Part shown: in pieces, positions 17,432 through 25,625 of the stretch
Layout: each line of letters starts with the position of its first letter
Numbering within the stretch: the stretch's first letter is position 1
Assembly: GCA_964464925.1 (NCBI GenBank)
Contig: CAYXLI010000005.1
Location: 186,001-250,000, forward strand
Length of the DNA stretch: 64,000 nucleotides
Reading direction: 5' to 3'
Source: CAYXLI01 sp964464925
GTDB lineage: Bacteria > Acidobacteriota > Terriglobia > Bryobacterales > Bryobacteraceae
The notes under the pieces: generated by a model
What the model was told of the DNA's origin: nothing
Databases searched by the model: none
The model's input: only the letters and a program-made list of their open reading frames with translations
Program-made: the position numbers and the translations under genes

Positions 17432-18652
17432 TTACAGAGGCAGGATCTCTTCGCGATCCGGATTGAACCGTAAACGGCGCTTTTGCACATATGCGATATT
17501 GCCCAGATGCGATGCTTGAGCCGAACGATGACCGATATAAACGTCTCCGTTCGGTAACTTACGAGTTTTCACGCAGTCGAGGAAGTTCTCGACGTGATCG
17601 ATCGTCTGGTCGCGGTCCGTCGTGACCACAGTCGGTGTCGCTCCTCTCCCCTTAGGGGTGAACTCGTAACGGCTACGAGTAATGAACAACTTGCCTTCCG
17701 TTCCGCACAGTTCCACTGCCGCACCGGTTATTCCAGGCGCTAACGTGCCTTCGAACGTTGCAGTCCAGTTGTCCGGATATTCCAGCAGAACATTGATTGT
17801 GTCTGGCGCGGTGCGCCCGTCCTTGTAGTAGTACACTCCTCCCGCGGCCACTGCCGAAATTGGATTGTCCTGCTCCAGAAACATGTGAACGACGTCGATC
17901 CAGTGCGTGAACAGATCGGTGACCTGCCCGCCACCGAAATCGAGGTATGCACGGAAGTTCCAGTATTGCTGAGGATCCCAGTCGCGCCACTTTACCGGAC
18001 CCAGAAACCGAGCCCAGTCCAGGTTCGATGGCCGGGTAGCCATACGCGGAGGAGCCTTCATGAGGTGCGCACCATTTCCGTGCCACCACGTACGTGCGAG
18101 CGTCACTTTGCCCAGTTTGCCTGCCTTGACGATCTCTTCTTTCGCTTGCAGGTAGTGCCGTCCGGACCGCTGCTGCATACCCACCTGGCAAATGCGATCA
18201 TTAATGCGAGCTGCTTTGACAATCGCAGGGCCTTCCTCGATCTTCAACGTCAGCGGCTTCTCGCAATACACGTCCTTCCCTGCGTTGAGTGCATCAATGG
18301 CGCAGCCCGCGTGCCAGTGGTCCGGCGTCGCGATGAGAACCGCATCCAGCGGTTTCAGAGTGTCCAGCATCTTCCGGTGGTCTCTGTACGTCGCAGCACT
18401 CGACGATCCCGATTTGGTCTTGGCTTCGTCTGCGCGTTCCTGCCAAACGTCGCACACGCCCTTGACCTCCACCCTGTCGGTCTTGACGAAGGTAGACATG
18501 ACGTACTGGCCGCGTCCGCCGCAGCCAATAACACCCAGGTTAATGCGATCATTCGCGCCCAGGATCTTCGAATAGGAGGCAGCCGTGCTCATAACGGCGG
18601 CTGTCGCGGCGCCACGCAGCACCGTCCGGCGGGAGAGGTCTTTGGAAGGCAT
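17432..18652 (-). CDS. Tat-exported Gfo/Idh/MocA family oxidoreductase
   Basis: A 406-residue NAD(P)-dependent dehydrogenase-like protein. The N-terminus has a twin-arginine signal (SRRTVLRGAATAAV), so it is expected to be exported folded with its cofactor. The Rossmann motif is GVIGCGGRG near residue 40; family motifs ATPDHWHAG and CEKPLTL mark the cofactor-binding domain, and the C-terminal substrate domain includes GGGQVTDLFTHWIDVV. Exported members of this family are abundant in Acidobacteriota and Planctomycetota and are thought to act on sugars. The ATG at 18652 is chosen because it begins the Tat signal; the gene is divergent from trmFO with 54 bases between. Confidence 0.88.
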   Translation of the reverse strand: MPSKDLSRRTVLRGAATAAVMSTAASYSKILGANDRINLGVIGCGGRGQYVMSTFVKTDRVEVKGVCDVWQERADEAKTKSGSSSAATYRDHRKMLDTLKPLDAVLIATPDHWHAGCAIDALNAGKDVYCEKPLTLKIEEGPAIVKAARINDRICQVGMQQRSGRHYLQAKEEIVKAGKLGKVTLARTWWHGNGAHLMKAPPRMATRPSNLDWARFLGPVKWRDWDPQQYWNFRAYLDFGGGQVTDLFTHWIDVVHMFLEQDNPISAVAAGGVYYYKDGRTAPDTINVLLEYPDNWTATFEGTLAPGITGAAVELCGTEGKLFITRSRYEFTPKGRGATPTVVTTDRDQTIDHVENFLDCVKTRKLPNGDVYIGHRSAQASHLGNIAYVQKRRLRFNPDREEILPL

Positions 18653-18706
18653 CACGGGAATTATATATCGGCTACGTTCCACGCGCCCGTAAAATGGAAA
18701 TATAAA

Positions 18707-20044
18707 ATGTCGCGAAGGATTCACGTGATTGGCGCAGGACTCGCCGGGACGGAAGCGGCCTGGCAGGCGGCTCAAGCCGGTATTGCGGTCGTACTGCATG
18801 AGATGCGGCCGGACCGGAATACACCGGCGCACAAGACTGGACTGATGGCTGAGTTGGTTTGCAGCAATTCACTAAAGAGCGAGTCCGAGAACACCGCACC
18901 CTGGCTCCTAAAACAGGAGTTGCGCAGGTTAGGCTCGCTCGCCATGGGCGCAGCCGCGAAAGCGAGAGTACCCGGTGGCCATGCGCTCACCGTAGATCGC
19001 GACCTGTTTGCGGAGGCGATCACACGCGCGATTGAGGGCTGCCCCGGAATTGAGATTCGCAGAGGAGAGGTAACGCACATCCCGGAAGAGGAAGTCGTTG
19101 TGATCGCATCCGGTCCGCTGACGAGCGATGCGCTCGCCGAAGAGATCGCACGGCTCACCGGCTCCGAACGGCTCTTCTTTTATGACAGCATCAGCCCGAT
19201 TGTCGACGCCGACACGATCGACATGTCCGTCGCATTTCGCGCCTCGCGGTACGGGAAGTCGCTCGATGGCAGCGACGATTACATCAATTGCCCGTTTGAC
19301 AAGCCGCAATATGAAGCCTTCATTGCGGCACTCGAGTCTGCACAGGCATTCTCTCCGAAGATCGCAGAGGACGTGCCTTACTTCGAGGCTTGTCTCCCCA
19401 TTGAGGAGATCTGCCGCCGGGGAAAGGACACGCTCCGCTTCGGACCTATGAAACCAGTAGGCCTCACTGACCCGCGCACGGGGAGACGACCGTACGCCGT
19501 TGTACAGCTCAGGCAGGAGAATGCGCGCGCCGATTCTTACAACCTGGTTGGATTCCAGAATCACCTGCGGTATCCGGAACAGGCTCGTGTCTTCCGGATG
19601 ATTCCCGGATTGGAGAAAGCCGAATTCCTGCGATATGGCCAGATCCATCGAAATACCTACATCAATGCGCCGGCGCTGCTCACTCCGACGCTGCAGCTAC
19701 GGGCGCGGCCGGACGTATTCTTTGCCGGCCAGATCTCAGGCGTGGAGGGCTATACGGAGTCGATCGCCACGGGATTACTGGCAGGACGCAATGCCGCGGA
19801 ATTTGTGCTCGGTCAGCCAGTACGTCCGATGCCCCGGGAAACTGCACTGGGTTCTCTGTGCACTTATATCTCGAGTGCGGATCCACGCGACTATCAGCCC
19901 GCGAACATCACTTTCGATTTGCTGCCACAACTGGACGACGCAACGCGCCAGCGGATGCGGCACGATAAGAAAGCGCGCCATGCCGAAGTATGCCGGCGCG
20001 CTGTTTCCGCCATGGACGCGTATCTGGCCGTTCCGGTATGCTAG
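18707..20044 (+). CDS. trmFO: Methylenetetrahydrofolate--tRNA-(uracil-5-)-methyltransferase TrmFO
   Basis: A 445-residue folate- and FAD-dependent enzyme that makes ribothymidine at position 54 of the tRNA T-loop. The FAD-binding motif GAGLAGTEAAW is at the N-terminus, followed by TrmFO blocks AELVCSNSLKSES, GGHALTVDRDLFAE, DSISPIVDADTID, YINCPFDK and GQISGVEGYTES. The ATG at 18707 gives the normal length; a longer open frame upstream is the antisense of the oxidoreductase gene. Its last 7 bases overlap the start of the recombinase gene, a trmFO-xerC order also known from Firmicutes. Confidence 0.96.
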   Translation: MSRRIHVIGAGLAGTEAAWQAAQAGIAVVLHEMRPDRNTPAHKTGLMAELVCSNSLKSESENTAPWLLKQELRRLGSLAMGAAAKARVPGGHALTVDRDLFAEAITRAIEGCPGIEIRRGEVTHIPEEEVVVIASGPLTSDALAEEIARLTGSERLFFYDSISPIVDADTIDMSVAFRASRYGKSLDGSDDYINCPFDKPQYEAFIAALESAQAFSPKIAEDVPYFEACLPIEEICRRGKDTLRFGPMKPVGLTDPRTGRRPYAVVQLRQENARADSYNLVGFQNHLRYPEQARVFRMIPGLEKAEFLRYGQIHRNTYINAPALLTPTLQLRARPDVFFAGQISGVEGYTESIATGLLAGRNAAEFVLGQPVRPMPRETALGSLCTYISSADPRDYQPANITFDLLPQLDDATRQRMRHDKKARHAEVCRRAVSAMDAYLAVPVC

Positions 20045-20910
20045 CCGAACAAATCCCTGAATATATCGGCCATCTGCGGCGGCAGAACGCATCCGAACAC
20101 ACTCTGCGCAACTACGAATCCGACCTGGAGCAGTTCCAGGACTATTTCTCGCCCGAGCCAGCCGAGTTCGATGCGCTCGTAATTCGTGAATGGATGGGCA
20201 AGCTGTACGAGCAAAAGCTGACACCCGTCTCGATTCGGCGCAAGCTCGCGGCAGTGCGATCTTTTTTCCAGTTCCTGCTGGAACGCGGCGTAGTCACCAA
20301 GAACGTCGCCAAGCTAGTTCGAACTCCGAAGGCTCCCAAGAACGTTCCTGCGGTCATGACCGCGGAGCAGACTAATCAACTGGTGGACAGCATCGGGCGC
20401 GGCGAGTTGTCTCGGCCATTTCCCGAGCGGGATCTCGCCATTTTCGAATTCTTGTACGGATGCGGATTACGCGTCAGCGAATTGACCGGCCTGAATTTGG
20501 AAGACATCGACAGGCCGCAGCGCTACTTGCGAGTACGCGGGAAAGGGCGAAAAGAGCGCGAGGTACCTTTCGGCGAGAAGGCCGCCACTGCCTTGGATCG
20601 ATACCTTGCCGTACGCAAAGCTGCCCACGCCGAGCGCGCCCTGATTACGAACTTCAAAGGCATGCGGCTTACATCGCGAAGTGTCGGCACAATTGTGAAG
20701 ATGTACGCGACCGCACTGGCCGGCGATTCGTCTCTACATCCGCATAGCCTGCGGCATGCCTATGCCACTCATCTTCTGATCGATGGGGCCGACCTGAGAA
20801 GTATTCAAGAGTTGCTCGGTCACGCGCAGCTTTCTACAACTCAGAAATATACACAACTGTCTCTGGCCGATCTAATGGCGGTGTACGACAAGTCACATCC
20901 GAAGGCTTAG
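20038..20910 (+). CDS. xerC: Tyrosine recombinase XerC/XerD
   Basis: A 290-residue site-specific recombinase that should resolve chromosome dimers at dif. The N-terminal SAM-like domain (1-95) precedes the catalytic domain, which has the complete active set: Arg145 (GCGLRVSEL), Lys169, His236 and Arg239 (HPHSLRH), His262 (LGHAQLSTTQ) and Tyr271. Linkage to trmFO favours the XerC assignment over XerD. The start at 20038 overlaps the trmFO stop (ATGCTAG). No dif-like sequence was seen nearby. Confidence 0.93.
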   Translation: MLAEQIPEYIGHLRRQNASEHTLRNYESDLEQFQDYFSPEPAEFDALVIREWMGKLYEQKLTPVSIRRKLAAVRSFFQFLLERGVVTKNVAKLVRTPKAPKNVPAVMTAEQTNQLVDSIGRGELSRPFPERDLAIFEFLYGCGLRVSELTGLNLEDIDRPQRYLRVRGKGRKEREVPFGEKAATALDRYLAVRKAAHAERALITNFKGMRLTSRSVGTIVKMYATALAGDSSLHPHSLRHAYATHLLIDGADLRSIQELLGHAQLSTTQKYTQLSLADLMAVYDKSHPKA

Positions 20911-21019
20911 ATGTTAGTATGGCCGCTCTATTGCTCGCGCTGCTTCTTGCAGATCGCATTGGTCGAAATGCGTTCGCGAATCTTCGCCGGGGTCCGGATG
21001 CAACCCGATGTTATAGTAA

Positions 21020-21050
21020 GGATTCAACACGTTACTTAGGCGCTGAATCC
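21020..21050 (+). repeat. Inverted repeat between xerC and rpmH
   Basis: GGATTCA (21020-21026) and TGAATCC (21044-21050) form a perfect 7-bp inverted repeat with a 17-base loop. It may terminate xerC transcription (no T run follows) or be an operator upstream of the rpmH promoter. The remaining gap from 20911 to 21188 otherwise holds only the promoter. Confidence 0.4.
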
Positions 21051-21080
21051 GTAATTATAACGAGTGTACGTCCGCCGCAC

Positions 21081-21109
21081 TTGCGAATGGCTCCGCGCCT
21101 GCGTATACT
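21081..21109 (+). promoter_or_regulatory. Sigma-70-type promoter of the rpmH operon
   Basis: TTGCGA (21081-21086) and TATACT (21104-21109) with a 17-base spacer. Transcription would start near 21116, giving a leader of about 70 bases before rpmH that contains CAGGGAG. Confidence 0.7.
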
Positions 21110-21188
21110 GGTATCTTTGGGTTTCACCTACAGGGAGTAGTGTCCGGAACGCGGTTTTGCTGTTCTGGCGCCTCAGGATCAGACAGAC

Positions 21189-21356
21189 ATGCCAAAACGT
21201 ACGTTTCAGCCGAATAACCGCCACCGTGCAAAGACGCACGGCTTCCGCGAAAGAATGAAGACCAAGGACGGCCGGGCCGTTCTTGCCCGCCGCCGCGCCA
21301 AGGGCCGTCACAAGCTCACGGTCAGCGACGAGCGAGTGGTCCGCTACGCCGACTAA
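21189..21356 (+). CDS. rpmH: 50S ribosomal protein L34
   Basis: A 55-residue ribosomal protein, unmistakable from PKRTFQPNNRHR, THGFRERMKTKDGRAVLA and RRRAKGRHKLTVS. It is about eight residues longer than the enterobacterial protein, ending in DERVVRYAD. It opens the classic rpmH-rnpA-yidD-yidC-khpB-mnmE cluster. Its last 74 bases overlap the only usable start of rnpA, in a different frame. dnaA, often found upstream of rpmH, is absent; xerC lies there instead. Confidence 0.97.
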   Translation: MPKRTFQPNNRHRAKTHGFRERMKTKDGRAVLARRRAKGRHKLTVSDERVVRYAD

Positions 21357-21720
21357 ACCCGTCACAGCCCAGAGCCATCCGTTCCCTAAACAGAACCGGC
21401 TCTTGCGCTCGGGCGATTTCCGAAAAGTTTATGACCAAGGGTCCCGCTTCTCTTGCGGCCTGTTTGCCGCCTTCTATCTGGCGCTGCCGGAGGGAGAACC
21501 AGGGCCCAAAGTGGGTTTTACCGTCTCCCGTGCCATGGGCAAGGCCGTGGTGCGCAACCGCCTGAAACGCCGTATGCGCGAAGCCGTTCGTCTGCATTTA
21601 TGGCAACTTGATAGTAGATGGGCCGTTGTGTTCAATCCCCGGAGGCCAAGTCTCACTGCTCCGGTCGAAGTACTGGAACGCGACGTCGAAAGGCTCTTTC
21701 TGCAATGCAAGAACTCGTAA
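21283..21720 (+). CDS. rnpA: Ribonuclease P protein component
   Basis: A 145-residue protein subunit of RNase P, which helps the RNA subunit trim tRNA 5' ends. The core is clear: FPKQNRLLRSGDFRKVYDQG, then the RNR box in GKAVVRNRLKRRMREA. Between the upstream stop and this core the only ATG/GTG/TTG codon is TTG 21283, which lies inside rpmH; a TTG at 21403 would remove the conserved first strand. The protein is therefore predicted to start within rpmH and to carry a roughly 35-residue Ala/Ser/Thr-rich extension. Its 3' end overlaps yidD by 16 bases. Confidence 0.9.
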   Translation: MPAAAPRAVTSSRSATSEWSATPTKPVTAQSHPFPKQNRLLRSGDFRKVYDQGSRFSCGLFAAFYLALPEGEPGPKVGFTVSRAMGKAVVRNRLKRRMREAVRLHLWQLDSRWAVVFNPRRPSLTAPVEVLERDVERLFLQCKNS

Positions 21721-21914
21721 TCGGCATGTTGCGTATTTACAAGAGTTGGATCTCCCCCATGTTGCCGTCTGCTTGCCGGTTCCACCCCACCTGTTCCGAA
21801 TATATGTCAGAGGCCGTTCAGCGCTATGGCGTGTTTCGCGGTATCGGGTTGGGTGTCCGTCGGCTTGGCCGCTGTCACCCATTTTGTGAAGGCGGCGTCG
21901 ATCCCGTCCGTTAA
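21705..21914 (+). CDS. yidD: Membrane protein insertion efficiency factor YidD
   Basis: A 69-residue protein thought to help YidC-dependent membrane insertion, attached to the membrane by an amphipathic N-terminus. Family sequence: YKSWISPMLPSACRFHPTCS, EYMSEAVQRYGVFRG and RCHPFCEGGVDPV, with all conserved cysteines. I use the ATG at 21705, inside the last codons of rnpA, because it gives the family N-terminus; frames opening at 21608 or 21618 add rnpA antiphase sequence. It ends 8 bases before yidC. Confidence 0.95.
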   Translation: MQELVIGMLRIYKSWISPMLPSACRFHPTCSEYMSEAVQRYGVFRGIGLGVRRLGRCHPFCEGGVDPVR

Positions 21915-21922
21915 CAACTTTC

Positions 21923-23638
21923 ATGCCAGAGTCCGAAAATCCAAAACCCGATAGCCCGAAGAAGCCCGGTGAGAAACAGGAAATGTCCAACGAAGCGCGG
22001 CTGCTGATCGCGTTCGTGCTGATGGGACTTGTCCTGTTCCTGACTCCTTATTTCCTGCCCAAGCCCCCTGCCGCGCCTAAACCCGTGAAGCAGGAGAAGC
22101 CCGTCGATGCGCAGAAGGCGTCAGAAAAGCCCCCGCCGCCGCCGATCGAGGCCACCGCCACCGCTCCTGGCAACACTCCTATTGCGGCGGAAAAAGAAGA
22201 ATTCTACACAGTGGAGACGGACGTATACCGTGTGAAGTTCTCAAATCACGGGGGAGTGGTGCGGAGTTGGATTCTAAAAAACTACAAGGATAGCTCCGGA
22301 CATCCGCTGGAACTCGTAAACGAAATGGCGGGCAGCAAGACGCACTTTCCGTTCTCGCTCGCGTTCAAGGGACAGAACCCATCTGCCGATGTCAATCAGG
22401 CCCTATGGGTTCCCAAACCCGCGACCGACGGCATCGGTGTTGATTACGAGTTCGCTTCCGGCAAAACCAGCGCGCGCAAGTCCTTCCGTTTTGAGAAAAG
22501 CAGCTATCTCGTGAAGGCCGTTACCGAAGTGTTTGAGAACAACACCGCTCTGCCTCACTTGATCGCCTGGCGTGGCGGATTCGGCGACGAAACGGTATTC
22601 AACGCAGCGACCGTCCAGCACACTCTTCATTACAGCGACAAACTCGAAGTACAGGATGCGAAAGCCGCCAAGGACGGTCCGGTAAGCGCGACGGGCAATT
22701 TCTCCTTCGCTGGATTGGAGGACAGCTTCTTTGCTGCCGTATTCTTACCCGCGGGCGGTAAGCAACTGGAGATTCAAACTGTTTCCGACAACGTCCCCAG
22801 TGCGGGCAGTAAGGACAAGGAACAACCGCACGTCGGCGCACTCGTCGGCGGCGAGGGCTCCAATCGCCTCACGCTTTTCCTCGGCCCGAAAGACGTCGAT
22901 CTGCTCGGGCGGGTCGATCCGAAATTGCGCAATCTGGTGGACTTCGGCTGGTTCTTCTTCCTCGCCAAACCCCTTTTCTATACGCTGAACTACGTGAACG
23001 ACAAGCTGGTTCACAACTATGGATGGTCCATCATCCTGGTCACCGTCATCATCAACCTGCTGCTGCTTCCACTCAAGCTCACCAGTATGAAGTCGATGAA
23101 GAAGATGTCGTCTTTGCAACCGCAGATAGCCGCGATCAACGAGAAGTACAAGAACATCAGCCTTCGCGATCCGAAAAAGGCTGAACAGAATCAGGAAATC
23201 ATGGAACTGTATAAGCGGAATGGGGTGAATCCCGCCGGGGGGTGCGTGCCACTGCTGCTACAGATTCCATTCTTCATCGCCTTCTACAAGGTGCTCACCG
23301 TCGCCATCGAAATGCGCGGGGCTTCGTGGCTGTGGGTAACCGATCTGTCGCAACCCGAAACGATTCCAATCCGCATCCTTCCGATTCTGATGCTGGTCAC
23401 GCAGATCATTCTGCAAAAGATGACCCCCGCCACCACCACGGATCCCGCGCAGCAGCGTGTCATGCTCCTCATGATGCCTCTCATGATGGCGTTCTTTTTC
23501 TACGGCGCGTCCAGCGGCTTGGTATTATACTGGCTTACCGGAAACGTGGTCGGTTTGGTTCAGCAGTGGGCCATCAACAAGACGATGCCTGCACCCGCTG
23601 TGCAGGCGCCTGCGGCACCGAAGAAGAAGAACAGGTAA
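21923..23638 (+). CDS. yidC: Membrane protein insertase YidC
   Basis: A 571-residue insertase of the Oxa1/YidC family that inserts and folds inner-membrane proteins alone or with SecYEG. One N-terminal transmembrane helix (about 28-46) is followed by a Pro/Ala-rich linker, a large periplasmic beta-supersandwich domain (about 90-330) and five C-terminal helices with the conserved core (NYGWSIILVTVIINLLLLPL, MKSMKKMSSLQPQI, NPAGGCVPLLLQIPFFIAFY). A basic tail (PKKKNR) is typical. Length and architecture are those of Gram-negative YidC, supporting a diderm host. Confidence 0.97.
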   Translation: MPESENPKPDSPKKPGEKQEMSNEARLLIAFVLMGLVLFLTPYFLPKPPAAPKPVKQEKPVDAQKASEKPPPPPIEATATAPGNTPIAAEKEEFYTVETDVYRVKFSNHGGVVRSWILKNYKDSSGHPLELVNEMAGSKTHFPFSLAFKGQNPSADVNQALWVPKPATDGIGVDYEFASGKTSARKSFRFEKSSYLVKAVTEVFENNTALPHLIAWRGGFGDETVFNAATVQHTLHYSDKLEVQDAKAAKDGPVSATGNFSFAGLEDSFFAAVFLPAGGKQLEIQTVSDNVPSAGSKDKEQPHVGALVGGEGSNRLTLFLGPKDVDLLGRVDPKLRNLVDFGWFFFLAKPLFYTLNYVNDKLVHNYGWSIILVTVIINLLLLPLKLTSMKSMKKMSSLQPQIAAINEKYKNISLRDPKKAEQNQEIMELYKRNGVNPAGGCVPLLLQIPFFIAFYKVLTVAIEMRGASWLWVTDLSQPETIPIRILPILMLVTQIILQKMTPATTTDPAQQRVMLLMMPLMMAFFFYGASSGLVLYWLTGNVVGLVQQWAINKTMPAPAVQAPAAPKKKNR

Positions 23639-23641
23639 CCT

Positions 23642-24271
23642 GTGAGCGATCGTAAAATAACTGTAGAGTCCGTCGGCCGGAAAATCGAAGAGTTTCTTGG
23701 CACCGTTTTCGATAAGGCGGGCTTCGACCTGAAGTTCACAATCAGCAAAGCGACCAACCTCCACCCGGATTTTGAGAATCCGGAAGTCTTGGTGACGTTC
23801 ACCGGCAGCGATATCGATGTGCTGCTCTCCAACAAGGCCGAGTTGATGCTCGGACTTGAGCAATTGACGATGGAGATGCTGCGCATGACTGCCGAGGAGC
23901 ACTCGCAGTTGCAATTCGACGCGAACGATTACCGCGCTCTCCGTATTGAGGAACTGCGCCTGAGTGCGCTCACCGCGGCAGAGAAGGTAAAACGCAGCAA
24001 GGTTCCGTTTGAATTCAATCCAATGAACAGCCGCGAACGCCGCATCGTACATCTGGCGCTCCGCAACGAGCCCGAAGTTCGGAGCGAGAGCACGGGCGTT
24101 GGTCCCTTCCGCCAGGTTGTGGTCTATCCCGCCGGCATGCCCTCAGCACCGCTCGCAGCCAAGCCACAGTTCCGCCGTCCTGGCGGAGGTGGTGGACGTC
24201 CGGGTGGAAGTGGGCGTCCCGGTAGTGGTGGCGAACGTCCCGGTGGTGGTGGCGGGCGCCGCCGCCGCTAA
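23642..24271 (+). CDS. khpB: RNA-binding protein KhpB/Jag (KH and R3H domains)
   Basis: A 209-residue protein encoded three bases after yidC, starting with GTG. A KH-type domain lies at about 65-110 (GLEQLTMEMLRMTAEE) and an R3H domain near 125-150 (NSRERRIVHLALRNEPEV, with the Arg-x3-His pair). Family members bind RNA and influence cell division and envelope synthesis. The C-terminal 45 residues are a low-complexity Gly/Arg/Pro tail (GGGGRPGGSGRPG), which could be an RNA-binding extension; it is longer than in Firmicute Jag proteins. The usual N-terminal Jag domain is only weakly recognisable. Confidence 0.88.
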   Translation: MSDRKITVESVGRKIEEFLGTVFDKAGFDLKFTISKATNLHPDFENPEVLVTFTGSDIDVLLSNKAELMLGLEQLTMEMLRMTAEEHSQLQFDANDYRALRIEELRLSALTAAEKVKRSKVPFEFNPMNSRERRIVHLALRNEPEVRSESTGVGPFRQVVVYPAGMPSAPLAAKPQFRRPGGGGGRPGGSGRPGSGGERPGGGGGRRRR

Positions 24272-24277
24272 GCAGTT

Positions 24278-25615
24278 TTGCAACTATCCGATACGATTGT
24301 GGCCATTTCCACGCCGCCTGGAAGGGGCGGCCTTGGAGTAGTGCGCCTGTCAGGCTCCTCCGCGCGCGCCATCGCCGAACGCATCCTGCGATTTCCGCGT
24401 AGTGTTGCGTGGAGGCCCTGGAGCGCACAATTAGCCGAGTTGCTAGACGATAACGGGGCCCCCGTCGACCGGGTTGTCGTCACTTTTTTTCAAGCCCCGC
24501 GTTCCTACACAGCCGAAGACGTCGTCGAAATTTCCTGCCATGGTGCACCCGTCGTTCTCCGGCACTGCGTTGAGAGAGCAGCGCGTGCCGGTGCCCGCAT
24601 CGCAGAGCCCGGCGAATTCACGATGCGCGGCTACCTCCGTGGCCGCATTGACCTGCCACAGGCCGAAGCGGTACGCGACCTCATCGATGCAACGACGCTC
24701 TACCAGGCACGCATCGCCGCACAGCAGATCGAAGGCTCCGTCTCAAAGCGAATCCGACCCATCAAGGAGCACCTGCTTGAGTTGATCTCTTTACTCGAGG
24801 CCGGCATCGACTTCGCCGAAGACGACATCAGCATCGCCGCGGACGACGAAATCGTCCGCCGTCTCGCTCCCGTTCGCGAAGGCGTCCAGGATCTGGTCCG
24901 CTCCTTCGCATACGGCAAGCTAGTCTACAACGGATTCACCCTTGCTATCGTCGGGCGGCCGAACGTCGGCAAGAGTAGCCTTTTCAACCGCCTGCTGAAC
25001 CAGGAACGGGCAATCGTAACCGAAATTCCTGGCACCACCCGCGACACGGTTTCCGAGACCGCTTCGCTAGGCGGCTTCCCCGTCCGATTCGTGGACACGG
25101 CCGGCATCCGGGAGGGGCAGGACATCGTCGAGTCTCTGGGCATCGAACGCAGCTATCAGGCCATCGCCGACGCAGATCTGACTCTGGTTGTGTTGGACCT
25201 CTCGCAGCCGCCGGATCCCGCGGACACGGCACTGCTGGACCGCGCAACGCGCAAGATCGTAGTCGGGAATAAGCGCGACCTGCCCCGCGTCAATCCCATG
25301 AAATCGCTTGAGGTATCCGCTAAGACAGGTGCCGGTCTCGATACATTGCGCGACGCAATCGTCAGCGCTGTCACCCCTGACGCTGCTACGGCGCAGGAAG
25401 CCGGCTTCATCACGAGCGTCCGGCATGAGCAATTGCTCCGCGAAAGCCTTCAGTCATTAGATCGTGCCCGTGACGCAGTATCAGCTCGCATCCCGCATGA
25501 AATGCTGCTTTTGGATCTGTATAGTGCGCTGCGACCGATCGACGCGATCACAGGCGCCACTACGGCCGACGATATTCTCAACCGGATCTTCTCGACGTTC
25601 TGTATTGGAAAGTAG
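24278..25615 (+). CDS. mnmE: tRNA uridine-5-carboxymethylaminomethyl modification GTPase MnmE
   Basis: A 445-residue GTPase that, with MnmG, modifies the wobble uridine of certain tRNAs. The N-terminal formyl-THF domain starts with DTIVAISTPPGRGGLGVVRLSG. The G domain is inserted in the helical domain: GRPNVGKSS, the G2 region TTRDT, DTAG (G3) and NKRD (G4). The C-terminus is the catalytic CIGK. The start is TTG at 24278; no ATG is available near the conserved N-terminus. It ends the rpmH operon and is convergent with the metallo-hydrolase gene, 10 bases apart. Confidence 0.97.
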   Translation: MQLSDTIVAISTPPGRGGLGVVRLSGSSARAIAERILRFPRSVAWRPWSAQLAELLDDNGAPVDRVVVTFFQAPRSYTAEDVVEISCHGAPVVLRHCVERAARAGARIAEPGEFTMRGYLRGRIDLPQAEAVRDLIDATTLYQARIAAQQIEGSVSKRIRPIKEHLLELISLLEAGIDFAEDDISIAADDEIVRRLAPVREGVQDLVRSFAYGKLVYNGFTLAIVGRPNVGKSSLFNRLLNQERAIVTEIPGTTRDTVSETASLGGFPVRFVDTAGIREGQDIVESLGIERSYQAIADADLTLVVLDLSQPPDPADTALLDRATRKIVVGNKRDLPRVNPMKSLEVSAKTGAGLDTLRDAIVSAVTPDAATAQEAGFITSVRHEQLLRESLQSLDRARDAVSARIPHEMLLLDLYSALRPIDAITGATTADDILNRIFSTFCIGK

Positions 25616-25625
25616 GCCGTTCTTC

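Noticed and set aside
20919..21140. 73-codon ORF between xerC and rpmH
   Set aside because: It runs through the inverted repeat and the rpmH promoter, and has no ribosome site or recognisable sequence.
20911..21188. Possible chromosome origin upstream of rpmH
   Set aside because: rpmH often neighbours dnaA and oriC, but no dnaA gene and no cluster of TTATCCACA-like boxes is visible; xerC is upstream instead.
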